NCBI GenBank assembly: GCA_947457545.1
Contig: CANGXD010000008.1
Location: 1 to 55,429 of the forward strand
Length of the DNA: 55,429 nucleotides
Origin: Gemmatimonadaceae bacterium
GTDB lineage: Bacteria > Gemmatimonadota > Gemmatimonadetes > Gemmatimonadales > Gemmatimonadaceae
Direction: 5' to 3'
Below the pieces are notes generated by a model that worked only from the letters and a program-made list of their open reading frames with translations, did no database searches and was not told the DNA's origin. This document shows positions 25,455 through 35,039 of this stretch, in pieces; position 1 is the stretch's first letter, and every line of letters starts with the position of its first letter. A program made the position numbers and the translations under genes.

Positions 25455-27010
25455 GCCAGACACCTGCTTCGAAAACATCGCCGGCCATTCGCCTGCGTGG
25501 CGTCGTAAAGACATTCGGTGCCGTCGTCGCCAACCGTGACGCCACCCTCGAAGTGCAGCGCGGCGAAATTCACGCGCTCGTAGGCGAGAACGGTGCCGGC
25601 AAGAGCACGCTCATGCGGGTGCTGGCGGGTATGTATGCCCCCGATGCCGGCACCGTCGAGGTCTTCGGTCGTGACGTGCAGGGATGGACGACGCAGGAGG
25701 CCATCGCGGCGGGCGTGGGCATGGTGCACCAGCACTTCATGCTCGTCCCGACGTTGACCGTCGCCGAGAATGTGGTGCTGGGGTCAGAGCCCACCAACGG
25801 CATGACGATCGATTTGCACCGTGCCGTCACGGAGGTCGAGTCCCTGTGCCGCACGAGCGGGCTACACGTCGATCCGCGTGCGCGCATTGCCGATCTGAGT
25901 GTTGGAGAAGCCCAGCGCGTCGAGATTCTCAAGGCGCTCTATCGCGGCGCGAAGGTGCTCATCCTCGACGAGCCCACCGCCGTGTTGTCGCCGCCGGAAG
26001 TGCAGGAGCTGTGGACGGTGCTGCGCACGCTGCGCGATGACGGCGGGACAGTCGTACTCATCACGCACAAGCTCGACGAAGTCATCGCGATTTCGGACAA
26101 CATCACCGTGATGCGCGCCGGCACCACCGTCTCGCAGTTTCCCACGCAGGGCGTGACACCGCGGGAGATCGCGCGCGCCATGGTGGGGCGCGACGTGAAT
26201 CTGCATCTCGATGCCGTCGGCGGCGCGCGCGAGGCGACGCACGTTTCGGCAACTGCAGCGGGGGGCACGCCGGTGTTGCGCGTGCATGGGCTGCGCGCAC
26301 GCTCCGACCGTGGCACGGTCGCGGTGAACGATGTCTCGTTCGAGATCATGCCGGGCGAGATCGTGGGCATTGCCGGCGTCGAAGGCAACGGGCAGACTGA
26401 ATTGCTCGAGGCGATTGCCGGCCTGCGTGCCGTCCAGCAGGGGCGCATCGAAGTGGCGGCGCAGGACTTCACGACACTCTCCGTTCGTGAACGCGCCGAC
26501 CGCGGGCTGTCGCACATTCCCGAAGACCGGCATCGTCGTGGTCTCGTGCTCGACTATTCGATTGCCGACAACCTCATTCTCGGGCGCCAACACCACTTCT
26601 CCTCGCGCGCGGGGCTCGATCTCGCGCGCATCGCGGCCAACGCGAACGAGCAGGTGCAACGCTTCGACATCCGTCCACCCATGGCATCGCTGCCGGCGCG
26701 CGCACTCTCCGGCGGCAATCAGCAGAAGATCGTGATTGCGCGGGAAATGGGACGACCGTTCAGCGTCCTCCTTGCCGCACAGCCCACGCGCGGCGTGGAC
26801 GTTGGTGCCATCGAGTTCATCCACGAGCAGCTGCGTGCGGCACGCAACGCCGGGAAAGGCATTCTGCTGGTCAGTGCCGATCTCCCCGAAGTGCTCGCGC
26901 TCTCCGATCGCATTGCGGTCATGTATGGCGGCCGATTCGTGACGATACTGCCGGCGGCCGAGTGTTCTGCGGAACTGCTCGGGCCGTTCATGACGGGAGC
27001 CGCCGCATGA
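25451..27010 (+). CDS. ABC importer ATPase with two fused nucleotide-binding domains
   Basis: 519 residues, two ATPase halves in one chain as in nucleoside and CUT2 sugar importers. Half 1 has Walker A GENGAGKSTLM, a VGEAQRVEILKAL signature and Walker B VLILDEPTAVLSP. Half 2 has a degenerate P-loop GVEGNGQTELLE lacking the Lys-Ser/Thr pair, but an intact LSGGNQQKIVIAREM signature; the region after Walker B reads AAQPTRGVD instead of the more usual family SQPTRGLD. One catalytically weak site is normal in this family. Overlaps both neighbours by 4 bases and energises the permeases that follow. Confidence 0.95.
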   Translation: MSQTPASKTSPAIRLRGVVKTFGAVVANRDATLEVQRGEIHALVGENGAGKSTLMRVLAGMYAPDAGTVEVFGRDVQGWTTQEAIAAGVGMVHQHFMLVPTLTVAENVVLGSEPTNGMTIDLHRAVTEVESLCRTSGLHVDPRARIADLSVGEAQRVEILKALYRGAKVLILDEPTAVLSPPEVQELWTVLRTLRDDGGTVVLITHKLDEVIAISDNITVMRAGTTVSQFPTQGVTPREIARAMVGRDVNLHLDAVGGAREATHVSATAAGGTPVLRVHGLRARSDRGTVAVNDVSFEIMPGEIVGIAGVEGNGQTELLEAIAGLRAVQQGRIEVAAQDFTTLSVRERADRGLSHIPEDRHRRGLVLDYSIADNLILGRQHHFSSRAGLDLARIAANANEQVQRFDIRPPMASLPARALSGGNQQKIVIAREMGRPFSVLLAAQPTRGVDVGAIEFIHEQLRAARNAGKGILLVSADLPEVLALSDRIAVMYGGRFVTILPAAECSAELLGPFMTGAAA

Positions 27011-28128
27011 GTTCGTCCAACAGCACGCCCTCGATGAATCGCACGCGCATGCTGGACGCGCTGTTGCCGCCGCTGGTGGCGCTCGCCCTCGCGGCGGTCC
27101 TGGGCGACCTGCTCATCCTGTCGTTTGGCGAATCGCCGGCCGCGGTATGGACACTTCTCGTGAAAGGCACGTGGGGGAACGCGTACGGCATCGGACAGGT
27201 GCTCTACAAAGCCACGACACTCACCTGCACCGGTCTGGCATTCGCGCTGGCCGGGCGTGCGGGACTGTTCAATGTCGGTGCCGAAGGGCAGCTCGCAGCT
27301 GGCGGCTTTGGCGCCGCGCTCCTGGGGCTCCTGCTGCCATCGTCGATCCCCGCGCTGCTCGCCGTGCCGCTCTGCGTCATGGCGGCGATGCTCGTGGGTG
27401 CTCTCGTGGGCGCACTCCCGGGCGCGCTGCGCGCCCGCTTCGGAGCGAGTGAGGTGATCGTGACGATCATGCTCAACTTCATCGTGCTCGCATTGCTCAA
27501 TTGGATCGTCTCGGCCAAGCTGCATTTGCCCGAGACGCTGCGCACGCCGGACATCGCGGCCGGTAACGTCCCCCGACTGGCTGATGCGTTCGCCATGTTT
27601 CGTGGCAGCGCCGTGAACTTCACCGTGCTCTTTGCTATCGCGGCCGCCGTCGCTGCGTGGTGGTACCTGTTTCGTACACGCGGTGGCTATGAGCTGCGTG
27701 CCGTCGGGCTGCAGCCCGAAGCGGCGGAGTATGCCGGCGTGAAGGTGCCGCGTGTCCTGCTGGTGTCGATGGCCATTTCCGGGGCATTGGCGGGGCTGGG
27801 CGGCGTGAACTTCGTCCTGGGCTACAAGGGCTATTACGAAGAAGGCTTTGCCGGTGGCGCCGGCTTCCTCGGCATTGCCGTGGCGCTCGTGGGCCGCAAC
27901 CACCCGTTCGGCATTTTGGCGGCGGCGTTGCTCTTCGGCACGTTGTCGCAGGGTGGGCTCGCGGTAAATGCGATCGTGCCCAAGCAGCTGACCGACATTC
28001 TCACGGCGGCTGTGATTCTGTCGGTCGCGACCGCCGTCCCCGAAGTGCAGAAGCAGCTGCGCGCCGCCGCAGCGAGCGTGACCGCGTCGCTCACGAAGAA
28101 GGGCAATGCGCAGGGGGCGCCGGTATGA
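27007..28128 (+). CDS. ABC importer permease, nucleoside type (first subunit)
   Basis: 373 residues from ATG 27007, which overlaps the ATPase stop. Eight to ten hydrophobic helices. Typical family pieces are LTCTGLAFALAGRAGLFNVGAEGQL near residue 75, FGASEVIVTIMLNFI midway, and GGAGFLGIAVALVGRNHP and LFGTLSQGGL late. This is the longer of the two permeases usual for BMP-type nucleoside importers (NupP-like). It forms a heterodimer in the inner membrane with the next gene product. Confidence 0.94.
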   Translation: MSSSNSTPSMNRTRMLDALLPPLVALALAAVLGDLLILSFGESPAAVWTLLVKGTWGNAYGIGQVLYKATTLTCTGLAFALAGRAGLFNVGAEGQLAAGGFGAALLGLLLPSSIPALLAVPLCVMAAMLVGALVGALPGALRARFGASEVIVTIMLNFIVLALLNWIVSAKLHLPETLRTPDIAAGNVPRLADAFAMFRGSAVNFTVLFAIAAAVAAWWYLFRTRGGYELRAVGLQPEAAEYAGVKVPRVLLVSMAISGALAGLGGVNFVLGYKGYYEEGFAGGAGFLGIAVALVGRNHPFGILAAALLFGTLSQGGLAVNAIVPKQLTDILTAAVILSVATAVPEVQKQLRAAAASVTASLTKKGNAQGAPV

Positions 28129-29003
28129 TGCTCATCGCATTCATCCTGCAAACCATTCGTATTGCTGTGCCCTACCTGCTCGCGGCAGCCGGCGGGGTTA
28201 TGTCGGAGCGTGTCGGCGTCATTGCGCTCGGCCTCGAAGGACTCATGCTCTCCGGCGCATTCGGTGCGGCATTGGGGAGTTACTACGGCAACAGCGCGTG
28301 GGCCGGTCTGCTGGGCGCGCTGGTGGCCGGCGCGATCATGACGAGCGTGCTCGCCGTGGCGACCATTCGCTTCAAGGCCAATCAGGTCGTAGTGGGTGTG
28401 GCGATCAACCTCATTGTCGCCGCAAGCACGCGCTACTTCCTGCGACTGGTGTTCGACAGCTCCAGCAACTCGCCGCGCGTGCCCGGCTTTGGCGGTGAAG
28501 GCGTCGGCAACGCGATGTTGTCGAGCTTCCTCAATCCGGTGGTGTGGATTGGACTCGCGGCGCTGCCGACACTGGCGTGGGTGTTGTACCGCACGCCGTT
28601 CGGGTTGCGCGCGCGCGCGGTCGGCGAAAAGCCGGAAGCAGCGGCGACACTTGGCGTGCCGGTGAACGCGTTGCGGCTCAAGGGGCTCTACATCGCCGGC
28701 GCGTTGGCCAGCCTGGGTGGCGCCTACCTGGCCCTCGATCAGCACCAGTTCACCGATGGCATGACCGCTGGCCGTGGGTTCATTGCACTGGCCGCCGTCA
28801 TCTTCGGCCGCTGGGAGCCGGTGCGCGTCGGTGTCGCGTGCCTGCTGTTCGCCGGAGCCGAGACGTTGCAGATTCAGCTGCAGGGCGCGCAGCTGGTACC
28901 GAGTCAGTTCGTGGAGATGATCCCGTACGTGCTCACTATCGTTGCCCTCGCAGGTGTAGTGGGACGCAGTGTTGCGCCTGCCGCGCTTGGAAAGACCGAA
29001 TAA
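28125..29003 (+). CDS. ABC importer permease, nucleoside type (second subunit)
   Basis: 292 residues, ATG 28125 overlapping the previous stop (ATGA). Shorter NupQ-like permease: IRIAVPYLLAAAGGVMSERV at the start, IALGLEGLMLSGAFGAAL, IRFKANQVVVGVAINLI and TDGMTAGRGFIALAAVIFGRW in the last third. These match the second membrane subunit of the BMP-linked importer family. With 24405-29003 the transporter is complete: binding protein, ATPase and two permeases. The exact nucleoside or base imported is not readable from sequence. Confidence 0.94.
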   Translation: MMLIAFILQTIRIAVPYLLAAAGGVMSERVGVIALGLEGLMLSGAFGAALGSYYGNSAWAGLLGALVAGAIMTSVLAVATIRFKANQVVVGVAINLIVAASTRYFLRLVFDSSSNSPRVPGFGGEGVGNAMLSSFLNPVVWIGLAALPTLAWVLYRTPFGLRARAVGEKPEAAATLGVPVNALRLKGLYIAGALASLGGAYLALDQHQFTDGMTAGRGFIALAAVIFGRWEPVRVGVACLLFAGAETLQIQLQGAQLVPSQFVEMIPYVLTIVALAGVVGRSVAPAALGKTE

Positions 29004-29012
29004 CCCTACCTC

Positions 29013-30266
29013 GTGAGCATCAGCAGCGCGCCATCGCACCACACCGACGAGCATCCAACGGACGACGGGAAATCCGCCTTCGGTAAGCTTGTCGTGCTCA
29101 TGGTGACCGCGTTCATCGACATGCTGGGGCTGTTGATGATTCTGCCGCTCCTGCCTTTCTACGCGAAAACGCTAGGCGCCGGTGGCGCGGTGGTTGGGCT
29201 GCTCGTGAGTTCGTTCAGCGTGGCGCAACTCCTCAGCGCGCCGATATGGGGACGTTTCAGCGACAAGTACGGGCGCCGTCCGGCGCTCATGGTCGGACTG
29301 GGGGCCAGCGCGGTGGCGTACGTTGTCTTCGCCTACGCGGACAGCCTTTGGCTGCTCTTTCTGTCGCGCATCGTGCAAGGCGCTGGCGGCGGCACGGTGA
29401 GTGTCATTCAGGCGTATGTGGCCGATGCTACCCGCCCGGAAGACCGCGCGAAGAGCCTCGGGTGGCTCTCGGCGGCCACGAATGCCGGCGTAGCACTTGG
29501 GCCGGTCATTGGCAGCTGGGTGCAGCTGTTCAGCAAGAACACGCCGGGACTCGTTGCGGCGGGGCTGTGCGTCGTGAACATGATCTTCGCGTCGCGCTAT
29601 CTCACCGAAATTCGCAAGCCGGGCGGAGAAGCCGGCAAGGCTAAGCCCAAGGGATCGCGCGAAGCCGTCATGCGCGTGGTGAGTCACCCCAGCGATGCGG
29701 CGTCGCGTCTCATTCTGATTTACGCGTTGGCCATTGGTGCCTTTCAGGGAACGACCGCCATTCTTGCGCTCTTCCTCGCGTACCGTTTTGGCGTGACCGA
29801 AGCGACGATCGGATATTTCTTCATGTACATCGGTGTGCTCAGCGTGCTGGTGCGCGCGTTGATGCTCGGCAAGCTGGTCGACCGCATCGGCGAACCTCGC
29901 CTCAGTCGCGCGGGGCTGCTGTTCCTGGCGGCAGGATTGATAGGGTTGTCAGTGTCACCCAACCTGCCGCTACTCGCACTGTCGGTCGGCATGCTTCCGT
30001 TGGGCACTGCGTTCACCTTCCCGTGCGTAACGGCCATGCTATCACGCGTGGTGAGCAGCGCAGAACGCGGGTTGTACATGGGTGTGCAGCAGACCTTCGG
30101 TGGCATCACGCGCGTGGTATTCCCCATCGTGCTCGGCGTGGCGTTCGACACCTTCGGCAAGCAGAGCCCGTTCTGGATCAGCGCGACGGTGGTGTTGGCC
30201 ACACTGCTCATGGGACGTGACCTCGAGCTCTACGCGCCCCGCAAAGCGCCGACACCTGCGGCGTAA
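29013..30266 (+). CDS. MFS transporter, TetA-like drug/metabolite exporter
   Basis: 417 residues, twelve helices. It starts with GTG 29013, nine bases after the permease, with a hydrophilic His/Asp-rich lead of about 25 residues. Motifs of the drug:H+ antiporter-1 family: FIDMLGLLMILPLLPFYA in helix 1, motif A APIWGRFSDKYGRRP, RIVQGAGGGTVSVIQAYVAD in helix 4 and the motif C-like ATNAGVALGPVIGSW in helix 5. Second-half motif repeats are weaker. It may be cotranscribed with the importer and could export a related compound; actual substrate is unknown. Confidence 0.88.
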   Translation: MSISSAPSHHTDEHPTDDGKSAFGKLVVLMVTAFIDMLGLLMILPLLPFYAKTLGAGGAVVGLLVSSFSVAQLLSAPIWGRFSDKYGRRPALMVGLGASAVAYVVFAYADSLWLLFLSRIVQGAGGGTVSVIQAYVADATRPEDRAKSLGWLSAATNAGVALGPVIGSWVQLFSKNTPGLVAAGLCVVNMIFASRYLTEIRKPGGEAGKAKPKGSREAVMRVVSHPSDAASRLILIYALAIGAFQGTTAILALFLAYRFGVTEATIGYFFMYIGVLSVLVRALMLGKLVDRIGEPRLSRAGLLFLAAGLIGLSVSPNLPLLALSVGMLPLGTAFTFPCVTAMLSRVVSSAERGLYMGVQQTFGGITRVVFPIVLGVAFDTFGKQSPFWISATVVLATLLMGRDLELYAPRKAPTPAA

Positions 30267-30287
30267 CCTGCGCAGCTGGGCCCGCTA

Positions 30288-30686
30288 ATGAGCGAACGCA
30301 TACGCGTAGTGGCTGCAGTGATAAGCCGGTATGACGAGACAGGACAGCAGTGGCTGGTCTGTCAGCGTCCGGCCCACAAGCAGCACGGTGGCCTCTGGGA
30401 GTTTCCCGGTGGCAAGTGTGAACCGGGAGAAAATGATCTTGAGGCTACGCGCCGCGAATTGCTGGAAGAGCTTGGCGTGCGTGTGCTCGAAGTGGGCGAG
30501 CCCCTGCTCGAGATCACCGATGCGGCGTCACGGTTTCTGATCGTCTTCGTGCCGACGACGATTGAAGGAGCGCCTACGTGCCTTGAGCACGATGCACTGC
30601 ATTGGGGAAGCGCGGCGTCGCTGCTGCAGTTGCCGCTGGCGCCGAGCGATTTGGCATTTGTACAACAACGGCTCGCGGTGCCCTAG
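30288..30686 (+). CDS. MutT-type Nudix hydrolase
   Basis: 132 residues. It carries a complete Nudix box, GKCEPGENDLEATRREL followed by LEELGV (G-x5-E-x7-REL-x-EELG), at about residues 43-65. The N-terminal VVAAVISRYDETGQQWLVCQRP and GGLWEFPGGK are typical of MutT, which removes 8-oxo-dGTP from the nucleotide pool; other (d)NTP or NDP-sugar substrates are possible. It follows the exporter after 21 bases, so nucleoside import, an exporter and a nucleotide-pool hydrolase may share a transcript. The 3' end is followed by the repeat element at 30701-30800. Confidence 0.92.
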   Translation: MSERIRVVAAVISRYDETGQQWLVCQRPAHKQHGGLWEFPGGKCEPGENDLEATRRELLEELGVRVLEVGEPLLEITDAASRFLIVFVPTTIEGAPTCLEHDALHWGSAASLLQLPLAPSDLAFVQQRLAVP

Positions 30687-30700
30687 AAGTCCGCTGCTCC

Positions 30701-30800
30701 TGCGCGCCTGCCGTCTGTAGTGTCTGCCGTCCGTCGTCTAGGCGCGATGCAGCGAGTTCGCGCCGAGACGGCAGACGGCAGGGTTTTAGACGGCAGGGGC
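30701..30800. repeat. Iterated CTGCCGTCTG inverted-repeat element
   Basis: CTGCCGTCTG-like words occur on the left (30708-30718, 30722-30731) and as the complement on the right (30767-30780, 30788-30796). Core arms 30723-30746 and 30759-30782 pair with about three mismatches around a 12-base loop. GGTTTTAGACGGCAG follows. It lies exactly between the convergent Nudix and TonB-receptor genes. It may act as a terminator for both, but the iterated word is unlike the other terminators here and resembles in style the hairpin at 9451-9535. Confidence 0.7.
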
Positions 30801-30815
30801 GGGGGAACTGCGGCT

Positions 30816-33438
30816 TTACAGGGAGTACGCCACTCGCGCGAACAGGAAACGGCCGTTGAAGCCGAACGGCGAGAGGCCGGAATAGCGGAACACGCCGAAG
30901 GTGCCCTGGCCGCTGTAGTTCGTGGCCACGTTGCCGAGGTCGGTGATCGCGTCCGGGCTGACGACCGGTCACCTCACCGAAACGCTGTCCGCGGAGATTG
31001 AGGCCGAGCTTTCCGCGCTCGTAGCTGCCACTGAGCACCAGATTGTTTCGCGGCTGACCAACCTCGATGCGTCCGCGCTCGGCGCGTCCGAACAGGGTTT
31101 CGTTGAGATTTCCGAGCTGCGCCGGCGTGTTGACCACCACCTTGGTCACGCGGGTCTTGTTCTGGTTGTAGCCAGCGGTAAAGCGCATCACGCCATTGGC
31201 CTTCAAATCGAGACCGTAGTTGGCGACGACGTCGAGACCATTGGTTTTGGTGTTGATGGCGTTCGTGAAGTAGCGGCCGCCTCCAATGCCGGTAAAACCG
31301 TTCTGCGCGAAGAAATTCACAATGCCGGTCCCAATGAAGTTCTCCGACAGCACGATACGATCGGTGATCGCGATATCGTAGTAGTCGGCGGTCACGGTGA
31401 GATTCTTGCTCGGCTGCAGCGTGATACCGGCGCTGAGATTGACCGAGTTCTCGGGCTTGAGTTCACGCGCTCCAAGCAGCCGCGCTTCGCGACTGGCGAC
31501 GGGCAGCGTCTTGATGTCCACGGGCAGCCCGTTGACGAACGTGGTCGCCGTCGAGGTGAAGAAGCTCTGCTGGAGCGAAGGCGCGCGGAAACCCGTCGAT
31601 GCGGCGCCACGAATGGCGAACTTCTCAGTGGGCGCAAATCGCGTAGTGATCTTTCCCGTCGCCTGCGAACCGAAATCGCTGAAGTTCTCAAAGCGGGCAG
31701 CAGCGCCCACCAGCCACTTCTTGGTCAAGTCGCTTTCGACATCCAAATACGCCGCCGTCGCAGTCCGTGACTGGTCGGTGGCATCGGCCGGCGAGAAGCC
31801 AGGGAACACCTGTGATCCGACGAGTGCGATCGTGGTGTTTCCGGCTGCGTTGCGAATGGGCGTCCCGTTGGCGTCGAGAACGGGCACGCGGCCGTTCAGA
31901 TAGGACGCCTCTTCGCCCGCCTTGATGGAGTAGCTCTCCCACCGAAGTTCGGCGCCGCTCGACAGACGCACCGGCTTGCCGCCCACACGGACCTCGCGCG
32001 TCACGTCGAAATTGGTGAGCGCCTGGCCGAAGCCGAGCGTCCCGGCATCGAACACCGTCGGGCTATTGAGGCCGAGCGATGCGTTGTTCGAGTTGGACAC
32101 GATGAACTGGAACGCGTTGTTGCCATAGACCTGGCTGAGGTCCCAGTCCCATCCCTTGGCTGTGCCCTTGGCACCGACACCGAAGGAGAAGTCATCGATG
32201 TTGCTTTCGATGTTGGGGAGGAAACCGCTCGGGTGGATCCTTGCCACCACCTGCGTGTTCTGCAGCGGGCGACGGAAGAAGCCGGTCGAGCGACCATCAC
32301 GTCGGCCGAAGGATCCGAAGCCATAGAGCTGCAGCTTCTCGCTGATGTTCTGCGAGGCGTTGATCATACCGACGACGTCGGCCGTGGCAGCATCTCCGGA
32401 CCAATGCGTATCACGTCGCGCCGTCGCCTCCCGCGGATCGCCAACGGGGAACTGCTGCCGTGGATCGTTGAAGGCGCGATTGGTCATGGCGCGGTTACGC
32501 CATTCGATGCCGGCGTGCACGAAGCTGCCGTTGCCCCACGAGTACCCTTGGTCAGCGCTGGCGGCGATGTTGCCGCCATCATTGCGCTTGCCGAGTCCCT
32601 CGACGTCGGTATTGAACTGGCCGGCCTGCACCGACGCACCACCTGCGGATGCGCCCTTGAGGATGATGTTGATGACGCCGGCGATGGCATCGGAGCCGTA
32701 CTGCGCCGCGGCACCATCACGCAGAATTTCAATGCGATCGATCATCGATGCTGGAATCGCATTGAGATCGACCGCCGAGGTACCGCGACCCACCGTCCCG
32801 TTGTTGTTGATCAGGGCGCTGGTGTAGCGCCGCTTGCCGTTTACCAGCACGAGCGTCTGGTCGGGGGCGAGACCGCGCAGGGTGGCAGGACGCACGTGGT
32901 CGGTGCCGTCGGACACCGCCGGTCGTGGGAAGTTGAGCGATGGCGCCGCGGCCTGCAGCATTTGCGCGGTCTCCACCCGCCCCGTCGACCGGAGCTCTGA
33001 GCTGTTGATGACGTCAACAGGCACGGGGCTGCTGACGACGGTTCGCGCGCCGCCGCGTGAGCCGGTCACAGCCACGGCTTCGAGCTGCGTGCTCGACTTG
33101 TCGAGCACAAAATTCTGGGTGACCCGCCCGCCTGCGCTCAAAGTTATGCTCGCAGTTTTTCCGGCATAGCCGAGCATGCGGACGCGCAACTCGTACGTAC
33201 CGGCGCGGAGCGAAAAGCGGAACGTCCCGTCGGCGCGGGTAATGGCACCGACTTGTGTGCCAACCACGCCGACGGACGCCCCTTGCAACGCTTCACCGCT
33301 GCCACTGACGGTGACTTTCCCTTCCAGCGTACCGGTGGCTTGCGCCACCGCTGCGGACGCGCGACCGGTCAGTACTGCGAGACCGACAACTCCTGTCATA
33401 ACTGCGCGAACTACCGACCGGCTCCAAACACGTCGCAT
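30816..33438 (-). CDS. TonB-dependent receptor, frameshifted near its C-terminus
   Basis: Outer-membrane active-transport beta-barrel. ATG 33438 has GGAGAG six bases upstream. Signal peptide about residues 1-32 (MTGVVGLAVLTGRASAAVAQ), a carboxypeptidase-regulatory-like domain (about 35-110, KVTVSGSGEALQGASVGV), then a plug with LRGLAPDQTLVLVNGKRRYTS and IEILRDGAAAQYGSDAIAGV. Barrel strands continue to RGQRFGEVT near 30970. There the frame turns to Arg-rich sequence and would run on to 30574, inside the Nudix gene. In another frame of the same strand a perfect barrel end appears: PDAITDLGN, then FRYSGLSPFGFNGRF and ARVAYSL with TAA at 30818-30816. So a net +1 (or -2 mod 3) change lies near 30957-30968. 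From memory of the family, a strand pair of 30-40 residues also seems missing there. Substrate unknown; no SusD partner is adjacent. Confidence 0.85.
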
Positions 33439-33561
33439 GCGGGACTCTCCGATGAAGGGACTGGCATCCTCCAGCGGACAGGGAGATGCGAAAACATTCA
33501 TCGGATTGGGCCGAGACGCAAGAAAATGACGTTGGACCGCTATTCCAGACTACAAAACGCA

Positions 33562-34896
33562 CTAGGCGTCCGGGCCGGTCCGCCGGAGGACCTCGTCACT
33601 GCGCTGCTTGCCGCGGCGCGTATTGTAGCTGCGCTGCATCTGATACTTCGCATCGCGCTCACTGAACGTGCCGTCGCTGTACAGCTCGGCCATCTGCCGA
33701 ATGTCTTCGACTTCTTCAAGCAGAGGCATGGAGTACTTGATGTCGGACGCCAGTGGGCTGCTTTCCAATGCACTCGTCGCTTCGCGCATGACGCGCTCGG
33801 CCGAGCCGGCATCGCCCTCACGCTGGTAGCGCGCCGCCGCTTCGCGCGCTTTCGCGGTCCGCGCCAGGAGTACCGCGTGTTCGATTTCCGGGACCACCAG
33901 CTGCTGCCCCTCGAGCGTCGACGCGATTGGCAGGTGGAGCGTGCGGAATTCCACACTGCCCGACGATGTCATGACGTTCGCCTGCACCGTGAGCGTGGCG
34001 AGCGGCGTACTCGCGGCGCTGAGGGCTTCGAGCTTCGACGCCGGTACGAACAGTTCGACCAGGAGCGGCTTGGGTTCGGCCGCGTAGAGATCACCCAGAT
34101 CGAAATGCACGCGTCCTGCCGCTGAGAGATGCGTTGGCCAGTCCGAGTGGGTGACGAGGATCTGCACGGCCTCGTGCAAGTCGAGGGAAACCGTCACGCC
34201 CTGTGCGGACACGGAGAGGAGATCGCCGATCTCGGCCGCCAGGACATCGTGCGACTGGTCGGGATGTTCGATGTACCACGCGTTGCCGCCACCGGCGTCG
34301 GCCATCGCGCGCAGGAGGGCGTCGTCATAGCCTTCGCCGATGCCGATGGTGGTAGTCGTGATGCCTTGCGCACGTGCCAATCGCGCGAGCTCGATGAGCG
34401 TTGCGGGCTCGGTGATGCCGGCGTTCGCGTGTCCATCGGTCAGCAGCAGAATCCGACGTGACGAGCCCGCGAGGTCACCAATCATCCCCTGCGCGGCCTG
34501 CATGTCCTGTCGGCCACGCAACCATCCACCACTGAGATTGGTGCCGCCACGCGCGTCGATCGCCTGAAGGTTGGCCATGAGACCAGCCTGCTGTGCACGA
34601 CGTGCCGGGGCGGCAAGACACTCAACGATGTGATCGAAGATGACCACCGAGACCACGTCGTCCGGGTGCAAGCGTTCGAGCGCGCGCGACGTCGCCATTT
34701 TGGCGGCTTCGATTTTGTCGAACTCCATGGAGCCGCTGCGATCGAGCACGAACGACAACGCCAAGGGCGCGCGTGCATTGGCCGACGGCGCGGTGCCGCC
34801 GACGGAGAGTAAGGCCCGGACAACGACACCGGGCTCGCCATTGGGGGATTGAAGAACGTCGATCGCTTGGTGATCGATTTGCAAAGCTGCGTCCAT
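33562..34896 (-). CDS. VWA-domain protein
   Basis: 444 residues, no signal peptide. AGGAGA seven bases before ATG 34896. The von Willebrand A domain (about 45-215) has an intact metal-adhesion site: DRSGSM (Asp52), Thr in RGGTNLSGG (about 117) and Asp in LLTDGHAN. A beta-rich middle region and a helical tail rich in Arg/Glu/Gln follow (TSALESSPLASDIKYSMPLLEEVEDI; SYNTRRGKQRSDEVLRR). This layout resembles cytosolic VWA proteins with a C-terminal helical part. It lies between trehalase and the TonB receptor on the same strand, with gaps of 143 and 123 bases, so it is probably transcribed alone. Partner not known. Confidence 0.88.
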   Translation of the reverse strand: MDAALQIDHQAIDVLQSPNGEPGVVVRALLSVGGTAPSANARAPLALSFVLDRSGSMEFDKIEAAKMATSRALERLHPDDVVSVVIFDHIVECLAAPARRAQQAGLMANLQAIDARGGTNLSGGWLRGRQDMQAAQGMIGDLAGSSRRILLLTDGHANAGITEPATLIELARLARAQGITTTTIGIGEGYDDALLRAMADAGGGNAWYIEHPDQSHDVLAAEIGDLLSVSAQGVTVSLDLHEAVQILVTHSDWPTHLSAAGRVHFDLGDLYAAEPKPLLVELFVPASKLEALSAASTPLATLTVQANVMTSSGSVEFRTLHLPIASTLEGQQLVVPEIEHAVLLARTAKAREAAARYQREGDAGSAERVMREATSALESSPLASDIKYSMPLLEEVEDIRQMAELYSDGTFSERDAKYQMQRSYNTRRGKQRSDEVLRRTGPDA

Positions 34897-35039
34897 GCAC
34901 TGTCTCCTGTTGGAGGTGTGCAGGGAGTATCACCGACCCCTCTGACAATTCTCGAAGTCGTTAACCCGCGTGGAGACAACGACTTGCGCTTCGGCTTTGC
35001 TTCGGGTTTTCGGATCGTGTGCCGTGTCGGGACCGATGC

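Noticed and set aside
25451-27010. Degenerate second P-loop of the ABC ATPase as a sign of decay
   Set aside because: One weak ATP site is normal for this importer family; signature motifs are intact.
34897-35039. AAGTCGTT/AACGACTT inverted repeat as terminator after trehalase
   Set aside because: Only 8 bp with a 15-base loop and no T run.
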